From Longimonas halophila (GTDB lineage Bacteria; Bacteroidota; Rhodothermia; Rhodothermales; Salinibacteraceae): DNA of 64,000 nucleotides. Location of the stretch: positions 64,106 through 128,105 of the forward strand of contig NZ_PDEP01000008.1 in the NCBI RefSeq assembly GCF_002554705.1, written 5' to 3'. The notes beneath the pieces are model-generated. The model searched no databases and was not told where the DNA came from. It saw nothing but the letters and a program-made list of their open reading frames with translations. Below, in pieces: positions 26,355 to 34,449 of the stretch. The stretch's first letter is position 1; each line of letters starts with the position of its first letter. The position numbers were made by a program, and so were the translations under genes.

Positions 26355-27125
26355 ATGGCTCGACCTCTTGCTGCTGCACTGCTTCTTGCTCTGTTTGTCG
26401 GATTCGGATCGGCGGCAGCGCAGTCGGTTGATCATATCGACGACGAGGACCTCGCCGCGGCACTGGCTGAGGTCGATGAGCTCCGGAAAAACGGCGAGTT
26501 TGGGGCTGCCTACGGGCGGCTAAACGACATCCAGGGCGAGTATCCCGACCGGGCCGAAGTGCTCTGGCGCATGGCAGCTACCGAGGTGAACATGGGCGAG
26601 CAGCGCGGCAACAGCACCTCCTTTTTCGAACGTGGTCTGGAGACAGCCAACGCAGCCCTCGAAGCGGATTCCTCGAACGGATACGCGCACTTTGCCCGTT
26701 CAATGGCTGAAGGCCGCCTGGCGTTAGCGGCCGGCACGCGCGAGCGCATCGAACGGTCGCGCGCGGTGAAGCACCATGCCGACCGCGCGATCGAGCTCGA
26801 AGATGACATCGACGGTGCGTATAACGCGCGGGGACAGTGGAACCGCGAGGTGGCCAGCCTCGGTTTTATGTCGCGTGCCATTGTGCGCACGGTCTACGGC
26901 GGACTGCCCGATGCCTCGTATGAGCAGGCTGTGGAGGACTTTCAGGCTGCTATCGAAATCGAAGATCGCATCTTGCACCGCTACGAACTGGCGCGCACCT
27001 ACGCGATCATGGAGCGCCCCGAGGATGCCCGCGAACAGATCGACATTCTGCTCGATATGCCGGAGGTCTACTACAACGACGCCGATCTGAAAGAGCAGGC
27101 GCGCGACCTCCGCAACGATCTGTAA
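26355..27125 (+). CDS. Exported TPR protein, RMDN-like (paralogue 1)
   Basis: A 256-residue protein with a signal peptide (MARPLAAALLLALFVGFGSA). It is built of TPR-like helix pairs. The C-terminal half, with GQWNREVASLGFMSRAIVR and GGLPDASYEQAVEDFQAAI, is the signature region of the RMD/RMDN family known in eukaryotes and many Bacteroidota. A paralogue lies at 60771-61607. It precedes the vWA-PP2C-kinase triad by 81 bases. The molecular role is unknown. Confidence 0.7.
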   Translation: MARPLAAALLLALFVGFGSAAAQSVDHIDDEDLAAALAEVDELRKNGEFGAAYGRLNDIQGEYPDRAEVLWRMAATEVNMGEQRGNSTSFFERGLETANAALEADSSNGYAHFARSMAEGRLALAAGTRERIERSRAVKHHADRAIELEDDIDGAYNARGQWNREVASLGFMSRAIVRTVYGGLPDASYEQAVEDFQAAIEIEDRILHRYELARTYAIMERPEDAREQIDILLDMPEVYYNDADLKEQARDLRNDL

Positions 27126-27206
27126 CGTCTTTGGTCTGCAGGGGCCGCCTGCCCTCTTCGAGACCGCCTCTTCTGATGTGTCTAACCTACCCACGCTTCC
27201 CGTTGT

Positions 27207-28073
27207 ATGGCCTATTCTGCGGAAATTAGCCGCGAACAGCCCACTGCCTTTCTCTTTCTGCTGGACCAGTCGGCCTCTATGCAAGACCGCTTTGGGGGGG
27301 CGGAGCAGAAGGGTGATGCCGCGCCCAGCAAGGCCCGCGTCTTATCGGACACGGTGAACCGGCTGATGCAGAACCTGGTCTTGCGCTGCGCGAAGGAGGA
27401 TGGCGTGCGCGACTACTTCCACATCGGCGTAATTGGCTATGGCGAGCGCGTGCAGCCGCTCATCGAACCCAGCGAAGAGGTGCAGAACAGCACGGGGCTC
27501 ATCCCCATCAGTCACCTGGCTGAGCGCCCGAAGCGCATGGACGAGCGCCTGCGCGAGGTGGATACCGGCGACGGGCGCACCGAAGAGAAGCGCGTAAAAG
27601 TGCCCGTGTGGTTCGATCCGCACGCTAAGAACGGCACGCCCATGTGCCAGGCGCTCGATCTGGCCGCGCAGTCGGTGCGCACGTGGATCGACCAGCATCC
27701 GCACAGCTTTCCACCGGTCGTGCTGAACGTAACCGACGGCGAGGCCACCGATGGCGAGCCGCTCCGCTACGCCCAACAGCTCCGCAGCTTTGCCACCGAC
27801 GACGGCGAGGTGCTGCTTTTTAACGTGCATCTGTCCTCCTCGGAGGCGCCCGCCGTGGAGTTGCCCTCGGCCGCCGGCGAGCTGCCCCGCACCGACGAGT
27901 ACGCCGAAACGCTCTATCAGATGTCGAGCACGCTGCCTTTCTCCATGCGCGCTGCCGCCGAGCAAGAGGGCTACACGGTCAACCTGGATACACGCGGCTT
28001 TGTCTTCAACGCCGACCCGGTGGCGCTTGTGCGGTTTTTGGAAATCGGCACGCGCCCCAGCAATCTGCGGTAG
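27207..28073 (+). CDS. vWA domain protein (TerY/YegL-like), triad member 1
   Basis: This 288-residue protein is a single von Willebrand factor A domain. The MIDAS motif is DQSAS at residues 20-24; further metal-site positions fall in NGTPMCQALD and NVTDGEATDG. Two long insertions distinguish it from simple vWA proteins (FGGAEQKGDAAPSKARV and the ERLREVDTGDGRTEEK region). With the following PP2C and kinase genes it forms the triad called TerY-P, related to Escherichia coli YegL-PphC-YegI. It is probably a scaffold or effector whose state is set by phosphorylation. Confidence 0.82.
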   Translation: MAYSAEISREQPTAFLFLLDQSASMQDRFGGAEQKGDAAPSKARVLSDTVNRLMQNLVLRCAKEDGVRDYFHIGVIGYGERVQPLIEPSEEVQNSTGLIPISHLAERPKRMDERLREVDTGDGRTEEKRVKVPVWFDPHAKNGTPMCQALDLAAQSVRTWIDQHPHSFPPVVLNVTDGEATDGEPLRYAQQLRSFATDDGEVLLFNVHLSSSEAPAVELPSAAGELPRTDEYAETLYQMSSTLPFSMRAAAEQEGYTVNLDTRGFVFNADPVALVRFLEIGTRPSNLR

Positions 28074-28238
28074 GTGGAAGGGTGGATGTAATGGAGGTGT
28101 GGAAGAATGGGGGGGAAGTAAGGAATGCGAGTGTTCTGTCACACGTCATTGTTTGAGTCGTTTGAGAGCACGGGATCGCGCCCACTAAATCTCCCTTTGA
28201 GGGAGACATGTTTAGCGATGTGCCATCCAGGGGACATG

Positions 28239-28274
28239 CAGTGCCGACAGTGGTCGGCACAAGTTGCCGATGGC
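28239..28274 (-). repeat. 36-bp repeat, family R2 (copy 2)
   Basis: Its reverse complement begins GCCATCGGCAACTTG and ends CACTGTCGGCACTG. It differs from the copy at 16999-17034 at two positions. Confidence 0.8.
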
Positions 28275-28355
28275 ATTCGCCCTTCAATACGAAAAATGCC
28301 CTGGGGTGAACGGTCCCCCGTTCGCCTGCTTCTCGTGTATCGCTACTGATGGTAA

Positions 28356-28389
28356 AGATCTGACAGGTCTTTGGAGACCTGTCAGATCT
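28356..28389. repeat. 34-bp palindromic repeat, family R1 (copy 5, variant)
   Basis: AGATCTGACAGGTCTTT then GGAGACCTGTCAGATCT. Both arms carry the same change (GACCTG to GATCTG), a compensated change that keeps the stem paired. Selection on structure, or a hairpin-copying origin, would explain this. Confidence 0.85.
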
Positions 28390-28431
28390 ATTCGGGCCCG
28401 AATTATCATCCCGCACAAGTCCCTGCCCCTC

Positions 28432-29124
28432 ATGAACGCATCGCTGCAGGTGCTAAGCGTCCCCAAAGCCGGGCACACCGATGCCGAAAACGAGGACGCC
28501 GCCGCGTACAAGGCAGAAAGCTGGCCCCTGCACGCAGCCGTCGCTGACGGGGCTACCGAATCCGCGTTCTCGCGCACATGGGCCCAGCTGCTGGTGGAGC
28601 GCTCCCTGGCGGAGGGCATCCTGGCACCGACCGAGACCGCCCTTACGGCGTGGCGCACGGCCTGGCGCACGGCCGTGGACCCGAAGGTGCAGGCCCAGCC
28701 CTGGTACGTGGCCGCTAAGACCGAACAGGGCGCCCACGCTACGTATCTCCACCTGCAATGTACCGCAAATGGCGACTGGCAGGCGGCCCGCGTGGGCGAC
28801 TGCGTGCTCTTCCACATCCGAAACCGCACGCTCCAGGCCACGTGGCCGGATATGGAAGCAGGTTCGTTCAACCACCGTCCCGACCTCGTATCCACCCAGC
28901 CCGGTCACGCGCCCACGGTGCACACTACATGCGGCACCTGGCAGCCGGGCGATGCGTTTTTGCTTGCCACCGATGCTGCCGCTGCGTGGCTCCTTCAGAC
29001 AGGTGCTGCACCTGCGCTGGAATGGACGCCCGACGCGTTTCGGGACGCCGCCCAGGCCGCCCGTACGCAGGGCACGCTTCGCAATGATGACACCACCGTA
29101 CTGCGTTTCGTTCTCTCGTCCTAA
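28432..29124 (+). CDS. PP2C-type protein phosphatase, triad member 2
   Basis: This 230-residue phosphatase shows the PP2C metal-binding pattern: AVADGATESAFS near the start, ARVGDCVLF in the middle, GDAFLLATDAAAAW, and RNDDTTVLRF at the end. It belongs to the compact PP2C branch of TerY-P/PphC loci and would remove phosphate from Ser/Thr residues put on by the adjacent kinase. I chose ATG 28432, just after the repeats. It ends nine bases before the kinase start, so both are probably co-translated. Confidence 0.85.
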   Translation: MNASLQVLSVPKAGHTDAENEDAAAYKAESWPLHAAVADGATESAFSRTWAQLLVERSLAEGILAPTETALTAWRTAWRTAVDPKVQAQPWYVAAKTEQGAHATYLHLQCTANGDWQAARVGDCVLFHIRNRTLQATWPDMEAGSFNHRPDLVSTQPGHAPTVHTTCGTWQPGDAFLLATDAAAAWLLQTGAAPALEWTPDAFRDAAQAARTQGTLRNDDTTVLRFVLSS

Positions 29125-29133
29125 TGCCTCGTC

Positions 29134-30987
29134 ATGGCCAGCTACCCTACGCCCAGCGCCTATCAGGAAGCCGTTCAGTTCCCCGAGTCTGCCTTTCTGG
29201 ATGAGACGCTGCAAAACGCCACCCCGCGCACTAACGTGCTGGGACTGCCGCAGCCCATCAGCGGGGCGTTCGCGGTGGTCTTTCCCATGACCGACGCCCA
29301 CAACCAGCGCTGGGCTGCCAAGTGCTTCCTGACGGATGTGCCCGACCAGCAGGCACGCTACGAAGCCATCGCCGCGCACCTGTCCGAGCACGACCTGCCC
29401 GCGCTCGTCACGTTCGACTACCAGCAACCGGGCATTCGCGTAGAAGGCACCGCGTACCCGCTGCTCAAAATGGAGTGGGTCGAAGGCACCGCGCTAAACA
29501 CGTGGATCCGCACGCACCGCGACGATCCCGACGCGCTCCGGGCCCTGGCCAAGGTCTGGACCGACCTGCTCGCCGATCTGGAGGCGGCCCAGATTGCTCA
29601 TGGCGACCTGCAGCACGGCAATGTCCTCGTGGTCGATACCGACAGCGGCCCGGCGCTTCGCCTGGTTGACTACGACACCCTGTACGTGCCCGCGCTCGAC
29701 GGACGCCAAAGCCCGGAGGTCGGCCACCGCAACTACCAGCACCCTGACCGCACCGAACGCGATTTCGGCCCCGCGCTCGACCGCTTTGCCGGACTCGTCA
29801 TCTACACTGCCATCCAGGCCACCCGCGTGCGCCCCGCCCTCTGGGACCGCTTCGACACCGGCGAGAACCTGCTCTTCCGCGACAGCGACTTCTACGAGCC
29901 CGAGCAGTCCCCGCTCTTTCAGGTTTTGGGGGATACGGAGGCCATCGCCCCATTGGTAGCACATCTCGAAACCGCCTGCTACCAATCGCCCGAGCAGGTG
30001 CCCACGCTTGCACAGGCCCGCGACGGCACCGCCGAGGTCCCCGCTCGTTCGCGTGAGGAGTTCGCCTCCACCCGACGCGCAGCACGCACCACCGCACGAA
30101 CGGCTCCGCGCTCCCGATGGGCCACGCTCGCCCTGCCGCTCCTGGCTATGGGCCTCGTGCTGGCAGCCGTCTTTGGCTGGACCGTGAACGTGTGGGTTGG
30201 ATTCGGCCTGGGGGCCGCCGTTGCTATTGGATGGGGCACCGGTGTGGCGTATCAGTACCGCGCGCATCCGATTGTGCGTCGGCAGCGCCGACTGCAGCAC
30301 GAAGCCGACCGCTACACCGCGCTCATCGAGACGATGGAGCGGGAGCTGGAGACGCTTGCTGAGCAAAAGTCCGATGTGAAGTCATCCGTAGAGGAGCGCC
30401 GCGACGAACGGCTGGAGGAGGTGCAAGACGAAGCCCTCTACGACAAACTGAAGCACCACTTCATTGGCGAAGTCGGCGCAGTCGACGGCGTAAAGCACCG
30501 CGATGTGGTGCGTCTGAAAGCAAACAACATCCGGACCGCCTACGAAGCCACGCCCGAAGCACTGTCTGAGGTGCGGCGCATCCGCGATACCACGAAGGCG
30601 CGCATCAACATGTGGAGGAGCAGCCTGGTGCAGCACTACGCCGATGCGCTCCCCACGAAGCTCTCGCCTGCCGAGGAGCGGCGGTTGCAGCGTTACATTG
30701 CCCGGCGGGTGGAGCGCATCGAGACCGAGGCCGCCCGTGTGCGCGAGAAGATTCGCGTGTACGAGGCCGAGCGCCGTCGCACGAACGCGCGCCAGGAAGA
30801 GCAGCCGTCGCTTTCGGTTCGGCGCTACCTGACGCATCTCGTGTACCTCACCGATCTCCCGAAAAGTGATCTCGGGCCGCCGCGTCCATCAAGCCCATCC
30901 ACGAACGGACAGGCATCAGCAGACGCTTCGCCCGAACGCCCCGCGCCGGTTAGCGAGGGCCCATGGTGGACACAGGGCACGACGTGA
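29134..30987 (+). CDS. Membrane-anchored Ser/Thr kinase-like protein (YegI-like), triad member 3
   Basis: A 617-residue protein. Residues 1-300 are a protein-kinase-like domain with WAAKCFL (the ATP-binding lysine), MEWVEGTALNTWI, the catalytic loop HGDLQHGNVLV (HRD replaced by HGD) and DYD instead of DFG. Two membrane helices follow at about 329-378. A coiled coil (about 385-430) and a degenerate helix-hairpin-helix-like segment at about 440-500 (GEVGAVDGVKHRDVVRLKAN) come next. The same order is found in E. coli YegI. It is probably an active kinase of the vWA/PP2C triad; ligand and targets are unknown. Confidence 0.85.
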   Translation: MASYPTPSAYQEAVQFPESAFLDETLQNATPRTNVLGLPQPISGAFAVVFPMTDAHNQRWAAKCFLTDVPDQQARYEAIAAHLSEHDLPALVTFDYQQPGIRVEGTAYPLLKMEWVEGTALNTWIRTHRDDPDALRALAKVWTDLLADLEAAQIAHGDLQHGNVLVVDTDSGPALRLVDYDTLYVPALDGRQSPEVGHRNYQHPDRTERDFGPALDRFAGLVIYTAIQATRVRPALWDRFDTGENLLFRDSDFYEPEQSPLFQVLGDTEAIAPLVAHLETACYQSPEQVPTLAQARDGTAEVPARSREEFASTRRAARTTARTAPRSRWATLALPLLAMGLVLAAVFGWTVNVWVGFGLGAAVAIGWGTGVAYQYRAHPIVRRQRRLQHEADRYTALIETMERELETLAEQKSDVKSSVEERRDERLEEVQDEALYDKLKHHFIGEVGAVDGVKHRDVVRLKANNIRTAYEATPEALSEVRRIRDTTKARINMWRSSLVQHYADALPTKLSPAEERRLQRYIARRVERIETEAARVREKIRVYEAERRRTNARQEEQPSLSVRRYLTHLVYLTDLPKSDLGPPRPSSPSTNGQASADASPERPAPVSEGPWWTQGTT

Positions 30988-30998
30988 TCTTCGAGCGG

Positions 30999-31397
30999 CT
31001 ATTCGCCATCGAGGAGTTCGTCAACGGTGGTTTCGGAGCGGCCTTCTTCGGGCGTGTCGCGGACAAGAGCGAGAATGGCGGCGTGGGGCACGATGAGATA
31101 GTCGGTGCCTTCGAAGCGAATTTCAGTGGCTTTTTCGCGCAGGAAGAACGCATAGTCGCCTACCTCGGCTTGCAAGGGCAGATAGCGGATCGGCCGCTCA
31201 GTTTGCTTCCAGGTTTCGCTCTCTGAGTACTCAGGATTCGGCGTCAGATACCCGGGGCCCGTTTTGATGATGCGCCCACCCTTTACCTCTTCCTGCGCTG
31301 ACACCGTAGCGGGTAAGAGCAGCCCCGAGTCGGTTTTCTGTTCACCCTGGCGCGGTTGAATGAGGACTCGGTCGCCTACAACGAGAAGCGTGCTCAT
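30999..31397 (-). CDS. GroES-like co-chaperonin (divergent, no groEL nearby)
   Basis: This 132-residue protein has the Cpn10 outline: LLVVGDRVLIQPRQGEQKTD then SGLLLPATV at the start, a long loop, and FEGTDYLIVPHAAILALV at the end. Usual GroES is about 95 residues; extra residues lie in the middle (TPNPEYSESETWKQTERP) and at the acidic C terminus. It converges with the kinase gene. A second, divergent GroES of this type may be an accessory chaperonin cap or may have another role. Confidence 0.75.
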   Translation of the reverse strand: MSTLLVVGDRVLIQPRQGEQKTDSGLLLPATVSAQEEVKGGRIIKTGPGYLTPNPEYSESETWKQTERPIRYLPLQAEVGDYAFFLREKATEIRFEGTDYLIVPHAAILALVRDTPEEGRSETTVDELLDGE

Positions 31398-31532
31398 GAA
31401 CGTGTGTGATCGTAGGAAAAATACATGCGTATCCCGTACGACCCGATCAGGGAGCGGTTCATCTGAGCGCGGGCTGGCGAAACCTGTTGCTACTTTTCAA
31501 CAGGAACCTTGAGTGAACGAGAACCTGTGCGC

Positions 31533-32186
31533 TTACGCCGTGCCCAGCGGATCCCAAATGCGTTTCATGGGAAGCGTGAAGCCTTCAACGACCGTGTTGG
31601 CAGTCACGCGGTCGGGGCGATCGAGCACCTCGGGGGGATCATCGGGCGTGTAGGTCGTGACGGTCTCGGTCTGCGGGTCGATGAGCCAGCCCAGGCGGAC
31701 GCCCGCTCGCACGTACTCGTTCATCTTGTGTTTGAGCGCGTGCAGCGGATCGGTTGGCGAGCGCAGTTCAATCACAAAGTCGGGGGCCAGCGGCACAAAT
31801 CCTGCACGTTCGTCCTCGGTGAGCGCCAGGTATCGCTCGCGCTGTACCCACGCCGCATCGGGCATGCGGTGCGCGCCGTTCGGAAGCCGAAACATGGTGC
31901 TGGAATCGAAGGCGATGCCGGTGCCGTCGTCCTCGGCCCATTCATCCAGGTAGCGCATGATGCGCGTGTTACGTGCTCCAGATAGGCCACCGGTTGGACT
32001 CATGATAAGGAGGGATCCGTCGGGATTCTGTTCGATGTGGAGGGTGTCGTTTTCCTGACAGAGCGCAGCAAATCCCGCATCCGAAAGCGGATGCTCAAAG
32101 TGGATCTGCATGCGCTCGTGCGGCAGCACCGGACGGATCGTTAGCGCCGTAGCACGGTCGGGGGCACGGTCGGCAACATCAGGCAT
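31533..32186 (-). CDS. Uma2 family (DUF820) PD-(D/E)XK nuclease
   Basis: A 217-residue protein. IMSPTGGLSGARNTRI, MPDAAWVQRERY, FVIELRSPTDPLHALKHKMN and GVRLGWLIDPQTETV match the Uma2 family, whose fold is a restriction-endonuclease-like core with Asp in PDAAW, Glu in VIELRS and a downstream lysine. Such genes are numerous in cyanobacteria, Chloroflexi and Bacteroidota and their physiological role is unclear. It stands alone. Confidence 0.85.
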   Translation of the reverse strand: MPDVADRAPDRATALTIRPVLPHERMQIHFEHPLSDAGFAALCQENDTLHIEQNPDGSLLIMSPTGGLSGARNTRIMRYLDEWAEDDGTGIAFDSSTMFRLPNGAHRMPDAAWVQRERYLALTEDERAGFVPLAPDFVIELRSPTDPLHALKHKMNEYVRAGVRLGWLIDPQTETVTTYTPDDPPEVLDRPDRVTANTVVEGFTLPMKRIWDPLGTA

Positions 32187-32267
32187 AGCCAGTTAGCAAG
32201 TTGGGCAGAGGGCTGCGCTGTGCATGAGTGACCTCGACATCGAGGGAGCGTCTATACCGCCGGGCAG

Positions 32268-32564
32268 TCATTCCGTTGCCTGTGCTTCCACGACCCGCAC
32301 GCCGTTCCAGAACGCCACATGGTCTTTGATGTGGGTAGCTTTCTCCTTCGGCTCGGGGTAGTACCACGCGGCGTTTTCGTTGCGTTCATCGCCCACCACC
32401 ACATCGTAGTACGAGGCGCGCCCCTTCCACGGGCAGGTCGTTTGGTGGTCGCTCTCTGCAAAAAACGTCTCGTTAATGGATTCGGGCGGGAAGTAGTGGT
32501 TGCCTTCTACAACGACGGTGCTGTCGCTTTCGGCCAGTACGGTGTCATTCCAGATCGCTTGCAT
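32268..32564 (-). CDS. DUF427 protein
   Basis: This 98-residue protein (MQAIWNDTVLAESDSTVVVE, NHYFPPESI, TTCPWKGRASYYDVVVGD, NAAWYYPEPK) is a typical DUF427 member, a small beta-rich domain. The start at 32564 matches the family. Members often lie near photolyase and TIGR01777 genes, as here. The biochemical role is unknown. Confidence 0.9.
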   Translation of the reverse strand: MQAIWNDTVLAESDSTVVVEGNHYFPPESINETFFAESDHQTTCPWKGRASYYDVVVGDERNENAAWYYPEPKEKATHIKDHVAFWNGVRVVEAQATE

Positions 32565-32583
32565 AGTGGTCTTACGGGATTGG

Positions 32584-33042
32584 TTACGGAGTACGAAAGA
32601 GGAAGGCGAGCATCCAAAGCGCCAGGATGCCGCGCAGCGTCCATGCAATGGTGCGGAGCCAGTTGGAGCGCACGAGCCAGGTGTGGGTGTAGGCGTCGAA
32701 GCCACTGGTGAGCATGCCGTGCAGCGGCGCCTGCACGAGTCCGGTACTGACCCAGATGAGGGCAAGCAGTCCAAGCCCGGTCCACACCTGCGCCGACGGC
32801 ACCAACGCCGCGTATCCCGCTGCCAACAGACCTGCTGTAGCAAGTTCAACCAGCATCACCGGTCCTACGATCCACGTGATGCGCTGCATGTGGAGCGCCT
32901 GGTACGTTGCGTACGTTTCGGGACCCACCTGCGCGAAAAGCGGATAGTGGACGAGCTGCATCACCCAGATGACGCCGACCATGGTCCACGTGGCACCGGC
33001 GTGCACGAGCAATAGGGTAGCGGGATGCAGTGCGTTGGGCAT
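32584..33042 (-). CDS. Four-helix membrane protein of unknown function
   Basis: From ATG 33042 this is 152 residues with four predicted membrane helices (TMVGVIWVMQLVHYPLF, WIVGPVMLVELATAGLLAAG, VWTGLGLLALIWVSTGLV, IAWTLRGILALWMLAFLF). An internal QLVHYPLFAQVG recurs in small membrane proteins seen beside photolyase genes. The gene starts 22 bases after the stop of the FAD oxidoreductase gene, so the two are likely co-transcribed. The frame is open further upstream, but that part overlaps the oxidoreductase gene. Confidence 0.65.
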   Translation of the reverse strand: MPNALHPATLLLVHAGATWTMVGVIWVMQLVHYPLFAQVGPETYATYQALHMQRITWIVGPVMLVELATAGLLAAGYAALVPSAQVWTGLGLLALIWVSTGLVQAPLHGMLTSGFDAYTHTWLVRSNWLRTIAWTLRGILALWMLAFLFRTP

Positions 33043-33064
33043 GATACCGGAGCAGCGTCTCGGG

Positions 33065-34339
33065 TTAGGCAGGCACGGAGCGATCCGTGCGGATGGCCTC
33101 GGCGGCCATGCGTCCGGTGCCCATCGCATCGTTGATAGAGGCAGTGCGCAGGTAGTCGCCGCAGACGTACACGCCGTCATGGTGGCGCACCATGTTGGCA
33201 TCGTGCCGCACAGATGGCGGGGTTTGATCGGGCAATGCGTGTTCGATCCGGTAGGTGCGCAGGTGCGTCCATCCGCCTGCGGGCAGCCCAAACCAGTCGA
33301 TGAGTTCGCGGCGCACGGTGCGTTCGAGCGCGTCGTCGTCTTCAAGCGGATCGCCCACAACAACCGCCGAGATGAGGGTTTCGCCGTCGGGGGCGTACGA
33401 GGGCGCCACATCCGACATAACGGCCACGTTGTTCAGCAGGCCGTCCTGGTCGCCGTTGAGCGCGAGGATGGGATCGTCAAGCGGCGATTCGGGTGCGGCG
33501 TAGTAGAGGCAGGTGGTGCTGCGCTGCTTCGTAGAGATGGTTTCGTCGCCGAGCAGGTTATGGGCGGCGGGGGCGTCGGTTGCGATTACGATGGCAGAAG
33601 CTGGTGCGGACGTTCCATCGTCGAACCGCACCTGATTGTTTTCGAGAGCGGCAACCTGCGTGTTGAGGTCGATGCTGCTGGAGGGCAACTGCGCGGCCAG
33701 TTGGTTGGGAATGGCCTGCATGCCCTGCGCCGGAACCGTCGTATCTCCCTCGGCAAACATCTTGAACAAGAACTCGAACAGGCGGCTGGAGGCCTGGAGC
33801 TCCGTATCGAAAAAGATGCCGCCAAAGAACGGACGGAAGAAGCGGTCGATCATCAGGTCCGAGAAGCCCCAGCGCGTGGCCAGCACTTGGCGAGTAGGCT
33901 GCTCGGGCTGGCTGAATATTTCGTTGATCGACTGTGCAGTGAGGGCGCTGCGCATGCGGGCGACGCGCAGTTTGTCGGCGAGGGTGCCCACGGGGGCAAA
34001 GAGCGTACGCGGCGCGTCGAATGGATGCCGGAACGGGTCGGCAATGCGGTGGAAGTGGCCGTGCGTGCGCACCAGCGCTCCGTCATAAAACGGCTGCAGG
34101 TTGAGTGCGTCGTAGTCGAGCAGCGCCTGGCATTCGGGGTAGGCAGTGAGTAGCACCTGGAAGCCGCGATCGAGCGTGAACCCCTCAACGGAATCGGTAC
34201 GCACACGCCCCCCAACGGCATCGGCGGCATCGATCAGACGAAACGGGATGTTGGCGCGATGAAGATATGTAGCGCAGGTCAGACCGGCTAACCCGGCACC
34301 AACAATCGTTACGGGATGGGTAGTCAACGGTGAATACAC
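33065..34339 (-). CDS. NAD(P)/FAD-dependent amine oxidase (phytoene desaturase-like)
   Basis: A 424-residue flavoenzyme. The N-terminal Rossmann motif is VTIVGAGLAGLTCATYL with acidic residue in RLIDAADAVGGRV; a C-terminal FAD contact is VYVCGDYLRTASINDAMGTG. The size and GFTLDRGFQVLLTAYPE are those of a CrtI/HemG-like branch found with photolyases. Its substrate is unknown; carotenoid or quinone chemistry is possible but not shown. Confidence 0.82.
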   Translation of the reverse strand: MYSPLTTHPVTIVGAGLAGLTCATYLHRANIPFRLIDAADAVGGRVRTDSVEGFTLDRGFQVLLTAYPECQALLDYDALNLQPFYDGALVRTHGHFHRIADPFRHPFDAPRTLFAPVGTLADKLRVARMRSALTAQSINEIFSQPEQPTRQVLATRWGFSDLMIDRFFRPFFGGIFFDTELQASSRLFEFLFKMFAEGDTTVPAQGMQAIPNQLAAQLPSSSIDLNTQVAALENNQVRFDDGTSAPASAIVIATDAPAAHNLLGDETISTKQRSTTCLYYAAPESPLDDPILALNGDQDGLLNNVAVMSDVAPSYAPDGETLISAVVVGDPLEDDDALERTVRRELIDWFGLPAGGWTHLRTYRIEHALPDQTPPSVRHDANMVRHHDGVYVCGDYLRTASINDAMGTGRMAAEAIRTDRSVPA

Positions 34340-34449
34340 GGTTTGGAGTGAGGTGGAGTAATTCTACAATCTGTTTACGGAGGGCCCGGCGTGGGGGATC
34401 AGGTCGGCTTGTAATTGTATCGCAATAGCATTTCTTGAGATCCGTTCGG

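Larger units (their letters stand above)
28074..28431. repeat. Repeat cluster inside the vWA-PP2C-kinase triad
   Basis: No gene is supported in 358 bases. Seen are a TCTCCCTTTGAGGGAGA palindrome (28192-28208), the R2 copy at 28239-28274, a short GGGGTGAAC/GTTCGCC hairpin near 28306-28326 and an R1 palindrome at 28356-28389. They separate triad members usually closer together, apparently because repeats were inserted into the operon. Confidence 0.7.

Noticed and set aside
13892..28389. Repeated 33-mers as a CRISPR array
   Set aside because: The copies are thousands of bases apart, palindromic, without regular spacers, and no cas gene is present.
28453..29427. A - strand frame opposite the PP2C/kinase junction
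   Set aside because: It has low-complexity, shadow-like composition; the + strand genes have clear motifs.
31509..31985. A + strand frame opposite the Uma2 gene
   Set aside because: Shadow of the Uma2 coding strand, which carries the motifs.
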